In this document: piece after piece, positions 17,695 to 25,786 of the stretch
Layout of the letters: the number at the start of each line of letters is the position of its first letter
Position numbering within the stretch: position 1 is the stretch's first letter
Assembly (NCBI RefSeq): GCF_019957155.1
Contig: NZ_JAIPME010000002.1
Coordinates: 1,886,001-1,950,000 of the forward strand
Length of the DNA stretch: 64,000 nt
Source: Anaerococcus murdochii
GTDB taxonomy: Bacteria > Bacillota > Clostridia > Tissierellales > Peptoniphilaceae
Direction of reading: 5' to 3'
The notes under the pieces: generated by a model
Seen by the model: the letters and a program-made list of their open reading frames with translations, nothing else
What the model was told of the DNA's origin: nothing
Databases searched by the model: none
Program-made: the position numbers and the translations under genes

Positions 17695-18624
17695 TTATGC
17701 TGCATTCTTCTTTCTGTATTCTATTGGTGATAAGTATCCTAATTTTTCTTTTATTCTTTCTTCGTTGTAATATTCTATGAAATCTTCTATTGTCTGTTTT
17801 AAGTGTTCGTATGAATAGAATTTTCTTCCGTAATATATTTCTTGTTTTAATATTCCAAAGAAGTTTTCCATTGGTGAGTTGTCTAAGCAGTTGCCTTTTC
17901 TTGACATAGATTGGGTGATGCCGTTTGTTTCAAGTCTTGATGTATATTTCTTTGTTTGATATGCCCAGCCTTGATCTGAGTGGAATATTCTTTCTTCTTT
18001 ACTTTTTTTAGTTACCTTTATTGCTTTGTCTAAGGCTTTCAAGATTGGTTCTATTGTTGGTTGTTTTGATATTTCATAGCTTAGTATTTCACTGTTGTAC
18101 ATGTCTAGGTATGGGTTTAGATAGAGTTTCTTTATTTGGTAGGTTCCTGTTTTATCTTTTTCTAAATACTTAAATTCTGTTGTGTCTGTTGTTATTTTTA
18201 TGTATGGTTTTTCTACTTTGAAGTTTCTTTTTATTTTGTTGTCTGATATTTTTCCTACTTGTCCTTTGTAGGATGAGTATTTTCTAGATTTTCGTGAATA
18301 ACTTTTTACTTGAAGTTTTAACTTTTGAACTAATCTTTGTACTTTCTTTTTGTTTATTATTAGTCCTGATCTTTTTAACATGGCTGTTATTCTTCTGTAG
18401 CCATAGTTTGGATTGTCTTTTCTTATGTTTAGTATTTTCTTTTCTATCTCTATATCTTTATTTGGTTTATTTAATCGTTTTTGCTAATACATGTATGTTG
18501 ATTTGGCAATATTAAAGTATTTTAACAAGTCTTTTAGTTTGTATTTACTTCTTAAGACTTCAATTGTTTCAGCAATTGTCTTATTTCTGTATCTGTCATT
18601 TGAGATAATTCTATCTTTTTTTTT
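17695..18624 (-). pseudogene. IS3 orfB (DDE transposase), interrupted by amber codon
   Basis: The -1 frame opens at the A9 run and reads DRIISNDRYRNKTIAETI, then LKDLLKYFNIAKSTYMY, where a TAG (18484-18486) replaces the Trp usual in STYxYW; the frame continues QKRLNKPNKDIEIEKK. The catalytic DDE triad is intact downstream: TTDTTEF, HSDQGWAY and NCLDNSPMENFFG. The largest intact part starts at ATG 18381 and lacks the N-terminal HTH-21 region. Loss of one base pair (TGG to TAG) explains it. Suppression or a downstream restart could still give a partial protein, but a full OrfAB fusion is unlikely. Confidence 0.85.
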
Positions 18625-19145
18625 ATTGCATCATTTTCTAGTTGGAGCCAATAGTTTTTTTCTTCTAATTTCTTTATTTTTTCTTTTAGTTGTGCTTCAT
18701 TTAAGGAATTATCTTCTTCGTTGGTTAATTGTGCTGATGATTCTATTTTAGTATCTTTTGATTTTTTTGGGGATTTTGACATTTTTGAAGGTCTTCCTCT
18801 CTTTTTAGATTTCAGTCCTTCTATGCCTTTTTCTCTAAAGTCTATTACCCATCTTGCTATCATTAATGGATTGTTTATCTTTAATTCATTTGCTAGGCTT
18901 TGATAGGACATTTCTCCTGTTAAGTACAAGTTTACTACATTTAACTTAAATTCCAAAGTATATTGTGTATTTTCTCTTTTTACTTTTAGTCCTTCATAGC
19001 CTTGTGATTTGTATGCATTTACCCATCTTCTTATTACACTTTTATCCGGTATACAATATTTTTCTGATAAATTTGTATATGAGTTTTTAGACTCCAAATA
19101 TTCTTTTACTACTTTCATTTTGAATTCTGTACTATATTTTGCCAT
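18552..19145 (-). CDS. IS3 orfA (helix-turn-helix transposase subunit)
   Basis: A protein of 197 residues with two related helix-turn-helix units: STEFKMKVVKEYLESKNSY...SVIRRWVNAY and TLEFKLNVVNLYLTGEMSY...LMIARWVIDF. A coiled-coil/leucine-zipper segment follows near the end (LKEKIKKLEEKNYWLQLEN), as in IS3 and IS150 OrfA proteins. A Lys-rich linker (SKKRGRPSKMSK) separates the two. An A9 slippery run in the codons for IKKK would send ribosomes into orfB. Confidence 0.88.
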   Translation of the reverse strand: MAKYSTEFKMKVVKEYLESKNSYTNLSEKYCIPDKSVIRRWVNAYKSQGYEGLKVKRENTQYTLEFKLNVVNLYLTGEMSYQSLANELKINNPLMIARWVIDFREKGIEGLKSKKRGRPSKMSKSPKKSKDTKIESSAQLTNEEDNSLNEAQLKEKIKKLEEKNYWLQLENDAIKKKIELSQMTDTEIRQLLKQLKS

Positions 19146-19173
19146 TTAAAAACTGACCTCCTTTAGTTAGTTT

Positions 19174-19196
19174 TTAGGTCTAACTTTTGGGGGTCA
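19174..19196. repeat. IS3 terminal inverted repeat, orfA side
   Basis: On the minus strand it begins TGACCCCCAAAAGTTAG and matches 17603-17625 at 20 of 23 positions. Confidence 0.88.
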
Positions 19197-19204
19197 GTTC
19201 ATTA

Positions 19205-19224
19205 GTAAAGAGAGGCTTATTTTT
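19205..19224. terminator. Right arm of a terminator split by the IS
   Basis: The arm GTAAAGAGAGGCTTATTTTT (19205-19224) is complementary, with one gap and one or two mismatches, to 17573-17592 on the pepA side (AAAAAATAAGCCCTCCTTAC). Together they would form a bidirectional terminator for the convergent pepA and livF genes. They are now 1.6 kb apart. Confidence 0.65.
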
Positions 19225-19936
19225 ATATTCCAAGATAAGCTGCTTTGACATCTGGATCTGTCTTAAGGTCGCTTGCTCTTCCTTCTTTTACAATTTTTCC
19301 TGTTTCTAGAACATAGGCCCTATCGGCTATATCTAAGGCTAGGTTAGCATTTTGCTCAACTAGCAAAATTGTCCTACCTTCTTCTTTCAAAATCCTTATT
19401 GTATCAAAAATTTTATCTACAAACAAAGGTGATAGTCCCATAGAAGGTTCATCTAAGAGAAGGACCTTTGGATTTGTTAAAAGTGCCCTTCCCATGGCAA
19501 GCATTTGCTGTTCACCACCCGATAGAGTACCAGCCTTTTGCTTTTTTCTTTCTTTTAAAACTGGGAAAAGTTGATAAATTTTATCAAGTTGGGCTTCTAA
19601 TTCCTCTGGGCTCCAGCCAACAGAAATCGAGCCTAATCTTAGGTTATCTTCTACAGACAGGTCCTTAAAAACCCTCCTGCCTTCTGGAACTTGAGCAAGA
19701 CCTGCCCTCGTAATTTTATATGACTTTTCTTTTTTGATTGACTTATCATTAAAGAAAATATCCCCTTCTTTTATAGGAAGTAGGCCGGAAATTGTTTGAA
19801 GAGTGGTTGTCTTACCTGCTCCATTAGCTCCAATTAAGGAGACTACTTCACCTTCTTCTACTCTTAAGCTAATTCCTTTTAAGGCCTTGATATTACCGTA
19901 GGATACAACTAAATTTTCTATTCTTAAAATACTCAT
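19223..19936 (-). CDS. livF: Branched-chain amino-acid ABC transporter ATPase LivF
   Basis: An ABC ATPase of 237 residues: Walker A GANGAGKTT (residues 34-42), Q-loop region, signature LSGGEQQ, Walker B VLLLDEPSMGLSP and the H-loop replaced by the LivF-type LLVEQN. It couples ATP hydrolysis to uptake of Ile, Leu and Val. Fifth gene of livKHMGF; 8 bases separate it from livG. Its terminator is the one disrupted by the IS element. Confidence 0.95.
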   Translation of the reverse strand: MSILRIENLVVSYGNIKALKGISLRVEEGEVVSLIGANGAGKTTTLQTISGLLPIKEGDIFFNDKSIKKEKSYKITRAGLAQVPEGRRVFKDLSVEDNLRLGSISVGWSPEELEAQLDKIYQLFPVLKERKKQKAGTLSGGEQQMLAMGRALLTNPKVLLLDEPSMGLSPLFVDKIFDTIRILKEEGRTILLVEQNANLALDIADRAYVLETGKIVKEGRASDLKTDPDVKAAYLGI

Positions 19937-19944
19937 TTTTTCTC

Positions 19945-20727
19945 CTAACTACCCAAATAGGCCTTAACTACTTCTTTATTAGAAATTACATCATGTGGAT
20001 CACCCTCAGCGAGAATTTCTCCATAATTTAAAACTATAAGTCTTTCTGTAATTCCTAAAACAAGGTTCATATCGTGTTCGATTAGAAGGATTGAAACCCC
20101 TGTTTTTTCCCTAATTAACCTTATTGAATCCATTAGGTCTTGAGTCTCAGATTCATTCATGCCTGCGGCTGGCTCATCTAAAAGCAAAACTTTTGGTCGA
20201 GTCGCCATAGCTCTTGCAATTTCCAATTTTCTTTGTGCTCCATATGGCAAAGATCCTGCAAAGGTCCTAAAATATTTTTCTAAATCAAATAATTCTAGAA
20301 TTTCCTTCGCTTTTTCTGTTGCTTCATTTTCTTCCTTCCAATAATTTGGAAGTCTGAACATCCCAGTTAGCATGCCATAATTCATATACTGGTTCATGGC
20401 AAGTTTTACATTGTCAAGGACTGTTAGGTTATCAAAAAGTCTTATATTTTGAAAAGTCCTCGCAACACCTAGTTTTGATAGCTTATCTGGCCTAGTCCCA
20501 TTAACATTTTCTCCATCAAGAATTATCTCACCACTTGTTGGTGTATATACTCCTGAAAGCATATTAAATAAGGTGGTTTTTCCAGCCCCATTTGGTCCTA
20601 TAAGTCCAAGAAGTTCTCCATTTTTAAGTTTAAAAGTAACATTTTCAACAGCCTTAAGTCCCCCAAAAGAGATGCTTAAATTATTTATTTCAAGAACATT
20701 TTCACTTATTACTTCTTTACTGTTCAC
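19945..20727 (-). CDS. livG: Branched-chain amino-acid ABC transporter ATPase LivG
   Basis: An ABC ATPase with Walker A GPNGAGKTT, TFQNIRLF, signature-like LPYGAQRKLEIARA (LivG has a degenerate LSxGxQ), Walker B VLLLDEPAAGMN and the H-loop LLIEHDMNLV. I chose GTG at 20727 (VNSKEVIS), 9 bases after GGAG; ATG at 20736 directly abuts the same RBS and is the alternative. The start lies inside the end of livM, so translation is coupled. Confidence 0.95.
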   Translation of the reverse strand: MNSKEVISENVLEINNLSISFGGLKAVENVTFKLKNGELLGLIGPNGAGKTTLFNMLSGVYTPTSGEIILDGENVNGTRPDKLSKLGVARTFQNIRLFDNLTVLDNVKLAMNQYMNYGMLTGMFRLPNYWKEENEATEKAKEILELFDLEKYFRTFAGSLPYGAQRKLEIARAMATRPKVLLLDEPAAGMNESETQDLMDSIRLIREKTGVSILLIEHDMNLVLGITERLIVLNYGEILAEGDPHDVISNKEVVKAYLGS

Positions 20728-21694
20728 CTTCCACATCTCCTTTCTTGTACTTATCTAGCTTCAAAAACCTTCTAATAGAAAATTCCTTCCTACCAAGCAA
20801 GCCTTGAGGTCTGAAAATCATTACAACAACAAGGATAATAGCATAGATTACCATTCTCCATTCAGCTAGTGGTTTTAAAAGCTCAGGTATAATTGTAAGT
20901 CCAATTGATGAGAAAATCGCTCCTGTAATTGAACCCATACCACCAAGAACAACCATTACTAAATAGTCAAAAGACTTGTTGTAGTTAAATATATTTGCAG
21001 CGAGAACGCCTATATTTTGAGCGTAAAGTGCACCAGCTATACCTGCGAAGATTGCAGATAAGGTAAAGGCTTGAGTTTTATATTTGGTAATATTTATACC
21101 ACAAGCTTCTGCTGCAAGTTCATTATCTCTTATAGATAAAACTGTTCTTCCGTGACGGCTTTCAGCCCAGGTGAAAATCATTGTTATAACAAAAACTGCC
21201 ATAAAGAAAAATTTCCAAAAATCATTTGTTGTTGGAATTCCCGCAAGGCCTTGGGCACCACCTGTGAAATCTAAATTTTCTATTAAAACTCTAATAATTT
21301 CGCCAAAGGCAAGTGTAACTATTGCAAGGTAGTCTCCAGTTAGCCTTAAAACTGGTAAACCGATGAGAATACCAAATATAGCTGCAACAAAGCCACCAAC
21401 TATCAAACTAAGAATGAAGGCCGGAAAACCTGTTACAATCCCAGTTTTTAGAAAAAGACCTGCAGAATAGGCTCCAATTGCCATAAAACCAGCATGTCCT
21501 AGGTTGATTTGTCCAAGAACACCAACAGTAAGATTAAGGCTAGTTGCCATTATCATATTTATGCAAATTAAATTTAAAATTCCTTGCCAGTATCTATTTA
21601 AGATATTTGCAGAAATAAGAACTTGGACAATAACATAAAATAATATAACTAATCCGGTTGTGATAAGATAAGACTTCTTTTTGTTTTTTGACAT
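20717..21694 (-). CDS. livM: Branched-chain amino-acid ABC transporter permease LivM
   Basis: A permease of 325 residues with about nine hydrophobic segments. Family motifs are NLTVGVLGQINLGHAGFMAIGAY near residues 53-75, RLTGDYLAIVTLAFGEIIR and the cytoplasmic EAA-type loop AAEACGINITKYKTQAF. It ends with a short charged tail. Separated from livH by one base. Confidence 0.95.
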   Translation of the reverse strand: MSKNKKKSYLITTGLVILFYVIVQVLISANILNRYWQGILNLICINMIMATSLNLTVGVLGQINLGHAGFMAIGAYSAGLFLKTGIVTGFPAFILSLIVGGFVAAIFGILIGLPVLRLTGDYLAIVTLAFGEIIRVLIENLDFTGGAQGLAGIPTTNDFWKFFFMAVFVITMIFTWAESRHGRTVLSIRDNELAAEACGINITKYKTQAFTLSAIFAGIAGALYAQNIGVLAANIFNYNKSFDYLVMVVLGGMGSITGAIFSSIGLTIIPELLKPLAEWRMVIYAIILVVVMIFRPQGLLGRKEFSIRRFLKLDKYKKGDVEGEQ

Positions 21695-21695
21695 A

Positions 21696-22583
21696 TCACA
21701 CCTTTTCTTTCTCTAATTTTCCAAACAAACCATTTGGTTGGACAAGTAAAACAACTATTAAAACTACAAATACTATGGCATCTGCATAAGCACTTGATAA
21801 ATAGGCCCTGGTTAAAACTTCGATAATACCAAGGATTAAACCACCAACGACAGCGCCTGGAATTGATCCAATTCCACCTAAAACTGCCGCTGTAAAGGCC
21901 TTTATACCTAGCATAGAACCCATGAATGGTTGGATTTGTGGATAGCTTGCAACATATAAAACTGATGCCACTCCTGCCAAAGCAGATCCTATGGCGAAAG
22001 TCAAAGTCATTACTTGATTTACATTTATACCAACTAGTTCAGCTGCCCCGTAATCTTCACTAACAGCAAGCATGGCCTTGCCCTGCTTGGTTTTATTTAC
22101 AAATAAGCTAAGTATATAAGTCAAAACAATTGTTGTAACTATAGTGATGATTGTAGCAAATGAAAGGTGAACTCCCCCAAAATTTATAGAAATTTGTGGG
22201 AATATTGCTGGTATAGGTTTAGCGCTTGAAGTGAATATTTTTACAAAAAAGTTCTGTAAAAATAAGGATACGCCTATTGTTGTGATAAGTAAGGAAATTC
22301 TTGAAGAATTTCTTAGGGGTTTATAGGCCACTCTTTCGATTACCACTCCTAAGATTGTACAAACTAAAATCGCCGGAATAATAGCTAGCCATAATGGAAG
22401 GCCAGCCTTAAATAAAGGTAATTGGATTGCTAAAAATACAGTATAGCCGCCCACCATGATAATATCACCGTGGGCGAAGTTTATTAGTTTTGCAATTCCA
22501 TAAACCATTGTATATCCAAGAGCTACAAGGGCATAAATACTGCCCAGCTGAAGCCCGTTAAACAATTGGGTTACAAAATCCAT
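21696..22583 (-). CDS. livH: Branched-chain amino-acid ABC transporter permease LivH
   Basis: A permease of 295 residues with about eight hydrophobic segments. It begins with the family N-terminus QLFNGLQLGSIYALVALGYTMVYG, then INFAHGDIIMVGGY, and has the coupling loop AAELVGINVNQVMTLTFAIG and AAVLGGIGSIPGAVVGG. It forms the membrane channel with LivM. Confidence 0.95.
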   Translation of the reverse strand: MDFVTQLFNGLQLGSIYALVALGYTMVYGIAKLINFAHGDIIMVGGYTVFLAIQLPLFKAGLPLWLAIIPAILVCTILGVVIERVAYKPLRNSSRISLLITTIGVSLFLQNFFVKIFTSSAKPIPAIFPQISINFGGVHLSFATIITIVTTIVLTYILSLFVNKTKQGKAMLAVSEDYGAAELVGINVNQVMTLTFAIGSALAGVASVLYVASYPQIQPFMGSMLGIKAFTAAVLGGIGSIPGAVVGGLILGIIEVLTRAYLSSAYADAIVFVVLIVVLLVQPNGLFGKLEKEKV

Positions 22584-22602
22584 TTTAATCTCCTTTTATA
22601 AA

Positions 22603-23793
22603 TTACTTGTTGGATTCAACCCCAGCATCGCTATCAAACTTATATTCTCCATTTACTATCTTTATCATTTTTGCTGTTTTTATAGGGTTGTGATTTTCAT
22701 CATATGTGAATGATCCAGTTATACCTTCAAATTTTATATTCTTTAGGGCTTCGATTACCTTATCCCATTCTGTTGTACCAGCTTCTTCTGCTGCTTGTTT
22801 ATATAGATAAACTGTATCGTAACCTTCTGCTGCAAATGTAGATGGTTTTTCACCATATTTTTCTTCATAAGCTTTTATAAAGTTTTGAACTTTTTCACTT
22901 GGATCTTCTAGGGTAAATTGATTTGCAAAGTATGAACCTTCGATTGCTTTAAAGTTTGATTGATCCATTACAGATAAAACTGTATCCCAACCGTCAGCAC
23001 CAACTAAAGTTGCCTCTATTCCAGCTTCCCTTACTTGTGGGACTATTAGAGCTACTTTTTCATAATAATCTGGGATAAATAATACATCTGGTTCCTCTTT
23101 TCTAACTTTTGTAAGCTGAGCTTTAAAGTCTGTATCACTATCTCCATATGATTCATCAGCAACAACTTCCATGCCTAATTCTTGAGCTTTCTTACAAAAT
23201 ACATCAGCAACACCCATAGAAAAGTCTGAAGATTGGTTTCTTAGGATTGCTACTTTTTTAGCCTTAATGTTATTTTTAGAAAAGTTTGCAAGAACTTCAC
23301 CTTGGAAAGGATCTGTAAAGCAAGTTCTAAAGGCGTTTTTCTTGCCTTCTGTAATGTTTGCTTGAGTTCCTGTTGGTGTGATGAATACGACTTCATCATT
23401 TGCTGCTGATTCTGCTATAGCAAGTGATGGTTTTGATGGTACACCACCAAATATTGCTTCTACTTCATCTTGCATAAGGTTGTTATAGTTTGTAACAGCA
23501 TCGGTTATTTCACCCTTGTCATCATATTCAGACCATTCAATTTGTCTACCTAGGACCCCGCCATTAGCATTTACTTCTTCGATTGCAAGTTTGATTCCAT
23601 TATTGGTTGTTGTACCATAGATTGACAAAGGACCAGTAAGAGGTGCTGAGTTTCCTAATTTAAGAACCTCACTCGCTTCTTTCTTTGAACCTTCATCTGC
23701 TTTTTTGCCTTCATTTCCGCCATTATTTGAGCAAGCTGTTAAAAACATACCTGCTAGTAACATTCCAACTGCAAATTTTTTCTTTAATTTCAT
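22603..23793 (-). CDS. livK: Branched-chain amino-acid-binding lipoprotein LivK
   Basis: A lipoprotein of 396 residues: signal peptide with lipobox LTACS (Cys near residue 21), a Gly/Lys/Glu-rich linker, then the periplasmic-binding-protein type I fold (LKLGNSAPLTGPLSIYG; GGVPSKPSLAIAESAA; LVGADGWD). It captures the amino acid outside the membrane and delivers it to LivHM. First gene of the operon and directly behind the T-box leader; RBS AGGAGG. Ligand (Ile, Leu or Val) is inferred from operon and T-box. Confidence 0.95.
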   Translation of the reverse strand: MKLKKKFAVGMLLAGMFLTACSNNGGNEGKKADEGSKKEASEVLKLGNSAPLTGPLSIYGTTTNNGIKLAIEEVNANGGVLGRQIEWSEYDDKGEITDAVTNYNNLMQDEVEAIFGGVPSKPSLAIAESAANDEVVFITPTGTQANITEGKKNAFRTCFTDPFQGEVLANFSKNNIKAKKVAILRNQSSDFSMGVADVFCKKAQELGMEVVADESYGDSDTDFKAQLTKVRKEEPDVLFIPDYYEKVALIVPQVREAGIEATLVGADGWDTVLSVMDQSNFKAIEGSYFANQFTLEDPSEKVQNFIKAYEEKYGEKPSTFAAEGYDTVYLYKQAAEEAGTTEWDKVIEALKNIKFEGITGSFTYDENHNPIKTAKMIKIVNGEYKFDSDAGVESNK

Positions 23794-23821
23794 AATTTCC
23801 TCCTTAATTTTTGGGAATAAA

Positions 23822-24093
23822 AAAACCTCCGTCTCCTTACTCCACTTGGGTAAAGAGACGAAGGGTAATTACATAATTTTTACCTTCCGCGGTACCACTC
23901 TTCTTCATCTAATGATGCACTTAATTCATTTAATGAATAGCTCTGTAACGGGAGCTCCCGTCAACCACTTACATTTCAGTGGGAAGCTTGATGGTGATTT
24001 TCGTTAAAATATCTCAGTATCTTCCACCAGCCGATACCTCTCTAAATAGATTCTCTTAACTACTCTTCCATGTCATAGCTTTTATTTATCGTT
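23822..24093 (-). ncRNA. T-box leader, isoleucine specifier (AUC)
   Basis: A tRNA-sensing riboswitch controlling livKHMGF by transcription antitermination. The T-box bulge segment AGTGGTACCGCGG is at 23887-23899 on the minus strand. Stem I has AGAG near its base and GGTGGAAG distally; its basal helix pairs GCTATGACATGG with CCATCAAGC. By alignment with the well-studied glyQS layout (CGAAA-codon-A), the specifier codon is ATC at 23996-23998 (CGAAA-ATC-A), that is isoleucine. The terminator (arms CGTCTC...TTAC and GTAA...GAGACG then T7) is at about 23822-23862. Uncharged tRNA-Ile is expected to open the operon. Confidence 0.93.
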
Positions 24094-24099
24094 AGGAAG

Positions 24100-24128
24100 A
24101 ATATACACCAGCTAATTTATCTTGTCAA
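24100..24128 (-). promoter_or_regulatory. Promoter of the T-box/liv operon
   Basis: TTGACA (24123-24128) and TATATT (24100-24105) are separated by exactly 17 bp, placing transcription start near 24093, just ahead of stem I of the T-box. Confidence 0.85.
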
Positions 24129-24136
24129 ATATTTTT

Positions 24137-24170
24137 TTGATAATTATTAATAAAACTTGATTATTATCAA
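24137..24170. promoter_or_regulatory. Inverted repeat upstream of the liv promoter
   Basis: Arms TTGATAATTATTAA (24137-24150) and TTGATTATTATCAA (24157-24170) are inverted copies with about 11 of 14 matches, lying 9 bp upstream of the -35 box. They could bind a regulator; AT-richness makes chance possible. Confidence 0.35.
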
Positions 24171-24216
24171 TATTTTCCTTGCAAATAGCCACTTTTCTTT
24201 ACTAACAAAAATAAAA

Positions 24217-24244
24217 AACCACACACTTATGTAAGCATGCGGTT
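24217..24244 (-). terminator. Terminator of mgtE
   Basis: On the minus strand a stem with AACC/GGTT outer and CTT/AAG inner pairing with internal mismatches is followed by GGTTTTTTATTTTTG, 20 bases after the mgtE stop. Confidence 0.65.
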
Positions 24245-24263
24245 AAAATTTGTAATTTAATTT

Positions 24264-25589
24264 TTATAATCCTAGTAATAATGATGCTACTTCAAAATAA
24301 ATTAAAAGTACACCAGTATCTACAATTGTAGTTATAAGTGGACCTGCCATTACAGTTGGATCTATGTTTAGTTTATCAGCTAAAAGTGGTAATAGACCAC
24401 CTATGATATTTGATAGAACTATTGTTAAAAATAAGGTCAATGATACTGTGAGATTTACAGCAAGACTCACATTGTCCACAACAAGAATCCTCAAAAAGTT
24501 GATCGCAACAAGAACTAAGGAAACAAGTGTACCTACTCTCATTTCTTTAAAAATAACTTTTAAAAAGTCTTTAGCTGAGAGGTTGCCTGAGAATAATTGA
24601 GTCATAATTGTTGTTGATGACTGACTTCCAGCATTACCACCAGAGTCCATTAGCATAGGTATATAAGCTGTTAGGGCAACTGCTTGTGCAAGTAGACTTT
24701 CATACCTTTGGATAATAAAACCTGTCATTGTTGCGGTTATAAGACAAATTACTAGCCAGGTTGTCCTGTTTTTCGCAATAGTAAATGACGATTCATCGAT
24801 GTATGATTCGCCCTGATCAGAAATACCTGTGATATTTGCAAAGTCTTCTTGTAACTCTTCATGAACTACGTCGATTACGTCTTCTGCTGGTACGATACCG
24901 ATAAGCCTGCCTTCTGAATCGATAACTGGTACCTCTCCTAGGTCATATTTTATAGATAGCTTTGCTACTACCTCTTGGTCATCAGTTGGACCTACAGCTG
25001 CTGTAATTTGTTGGGTAATTGATTCTATGGTTGCTTTTTTGTTTCTGATTAAGTCTGCTATAAATACAAAACCAGTAAGAACTAAAGACTCATCAGTAAC
25101 CCAGATTTGTTCAAGTTTTTCCGCATCCAAATCAGATTCCATAACTTTTTTCATAGCCTCTGCAGGAGTTTCTGTTGACTTCACTGATAGGAAGTTTACT
25201 GTCATGATAGAACCAACAGATTCTTCTGGATAGCCTAAAAGTTCGTTGATTATTTCCCTTCTGTCGCTATCAATATGGCTTGTCATTAACTTCTTAACCA
25301 TATTTGCAGGAAGTTCTTGCAAGGTATCTACAAGTTCGTCTTCGTCTAGTTCCTTGACAAGGTCTTTGATATTTTCTTCTGATAGGATTTTCAAAACCCT
25401 ATCCTTATTTTCTGGTTTTAGCTCTGTAAAGGTATCAGCAAGTAAATCCTTATTTAATAGCTTAATCCAAATAGCTACAGATTTTTCTGGCAATACCTCA
25501 AGTCTATCGGCTATATCAACCGGGTTCATCTTGTTGATTTCTACTTGGAGTTGTTTTAGATTATCAACGTTATAATTTCTTTCTGCCAT
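24264..25589 (-). CDS. mgtE: Magnesium transporter MgtE
   Basis: A Mg2+ channel of 441 residues. The N-terminal superhelical domain (DRLEVLPEKSVAIWIKLL, repeated L-x-x-L helices) is followed by two CBS domains (from ESVGSIMTVNFLSV to about residue 255) and five transmembrane segments with the pore signature LMDSGGNAGSQSSTTIM. MgtE is gated by intracellular Mg2+ through the N and CBS domains. RBS AGGAG is 6 bases ahead of the ATG. A 190-nt leader with its own small ORF precedes it; I see no M-box consensus in that leader. Confidence 0.96.
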   Translation of the reverse strand: MAERNYNVDNLKQLQVEINKMNPVDIADRLEVLPEKSVAIWIKLLNKDLLADTFTELKPENKDRVLKILSEENIKDLVKELDEDELVDTLQELPANMVKKLMTSHIDSDRREIINELLGYPEESVGSIMTVNFLSVKSTETPAEAMKKVMESDLDAEKLEQIWVTDESLVLTGFVFIADLIRNKKATIESITQQITAAVGPTDDQEVVAKLSIKYDLGEVPVIDSEGRLIGIVPAEDVIDVVHEELQEDFANITGISDQGESYIDESSFTIAKNRTTWLVICLITATMTGFIIQRYESLLAQAVALTAYIPMLMDSGGNAGSQSSTTIMTQLFSGNLSAKDFLKVIFKEMRVGTLVSLVLVAINFLRILVVDNVSLAVNLTVSLTLFLTIVLSNIIGGLLPLLADKLNIDPTVMAGPLITTIVDTGVLLIYFEVASLLLGL

Positions 25590-25781
25590 TCATTTCTCCT
25601 ATTTAGTTAAAATATTCTTTAGAATATTTTTTGTATAATGGCAAATAGAAATCCGCCACTATACTAGTTTCTTATTTTCTTACGCCTTCGATAGGGCGAC
25701 GCCTTATCCATTTCTCCTCCTTAATTTCAAAAGTTTTTCTAAATAAAAATATTTTTATGTAAGATTTACATAAAACTTCCT
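25590..25781 (-). promoter_or_regulatory. Long structured 5' leader of mgtE
   Basis: Between the predicted start (about 25780) and mgtE lie, in order on the minus strand: a perfect 10-bp inverted repeat TTTTATGTAA/TTACATAAAA (25753-25775); a strong RBS AAGGAGG; a 15-codon ORF; a hairpin beginning right after its stop (arms TATAGTGGC 25655-25663 and GCCATTATA 25634-25642, one G-U pair); and a second hairpin AAAATATTC-TAAA-GAATATTTT just before the mgtE RBS. GGCG/CGCC segments inside the ORF could pair alternatively with the GGCG of the first hairpin. It does not resemble the known M-box. Confidence 0.65.
25664..25711 (-). CDS. Putative mgtE leader peptide, 15 residues
   Basis: ATG at 25711 follows AAGGAGG at 4-base spacing, one of the best ribosome binding sites in the region. 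It encodes MDKASPYRRRKKIRN and then TAG. The composition (an early Asp and Pro, then RRRKK) recalls the enterobacterial mgtA leader peptide MgtL, which has acidic and Pro residues followed by PRRRLK and whose translation responds to Mg2+. There is no sequence homology that I can claim. Its place between promoter and mgtE fits a leader-peptide role; function is inference. Confidence 0.6.
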   Translation of the reverse strand: MDKASPYRRRKKIRN

Positions 25782-25786
25782 TCATC

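Larger units (their letters stand above)
17603..19196 (-). mobile_element. IS3-family insertion sequence, 1594 bp, probably inactive
   Basis: The element is bounded by 23-bp imperfect inverted repeats starting TGACCCC (17603-17625 and 19174-19196; 20 of 23 identical) and ends in TG...CA. It holds two transposase frames on the minus strand in the usual IS3 arrangement, with a run of nine A at 18616-18624 as the likely -1 frameshift site. orfB has an amber codon, so the OrfAB transposase should not form. The bases flanking the element (AGG left, GTT right) are not a direct repeat, so no 3-4 bp target duplication is visible. It sits between the arms of the pepA/livF terminator. Confidence 0.9.

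Noticed and set aside
18294..18903. Plus-strand frames with hydrophobic translation inside the IS
   Set aside because: Antisense to orfA/orfB; Lys-rich coding read backwards gives Phe/Leu-rich sequence.
25590..25781. M-box (ykoK) riboswitch ahead of mgtE
   Set aside because: I looked for the conserved M-box segments and did not find them; the leader is also shorter than usual.
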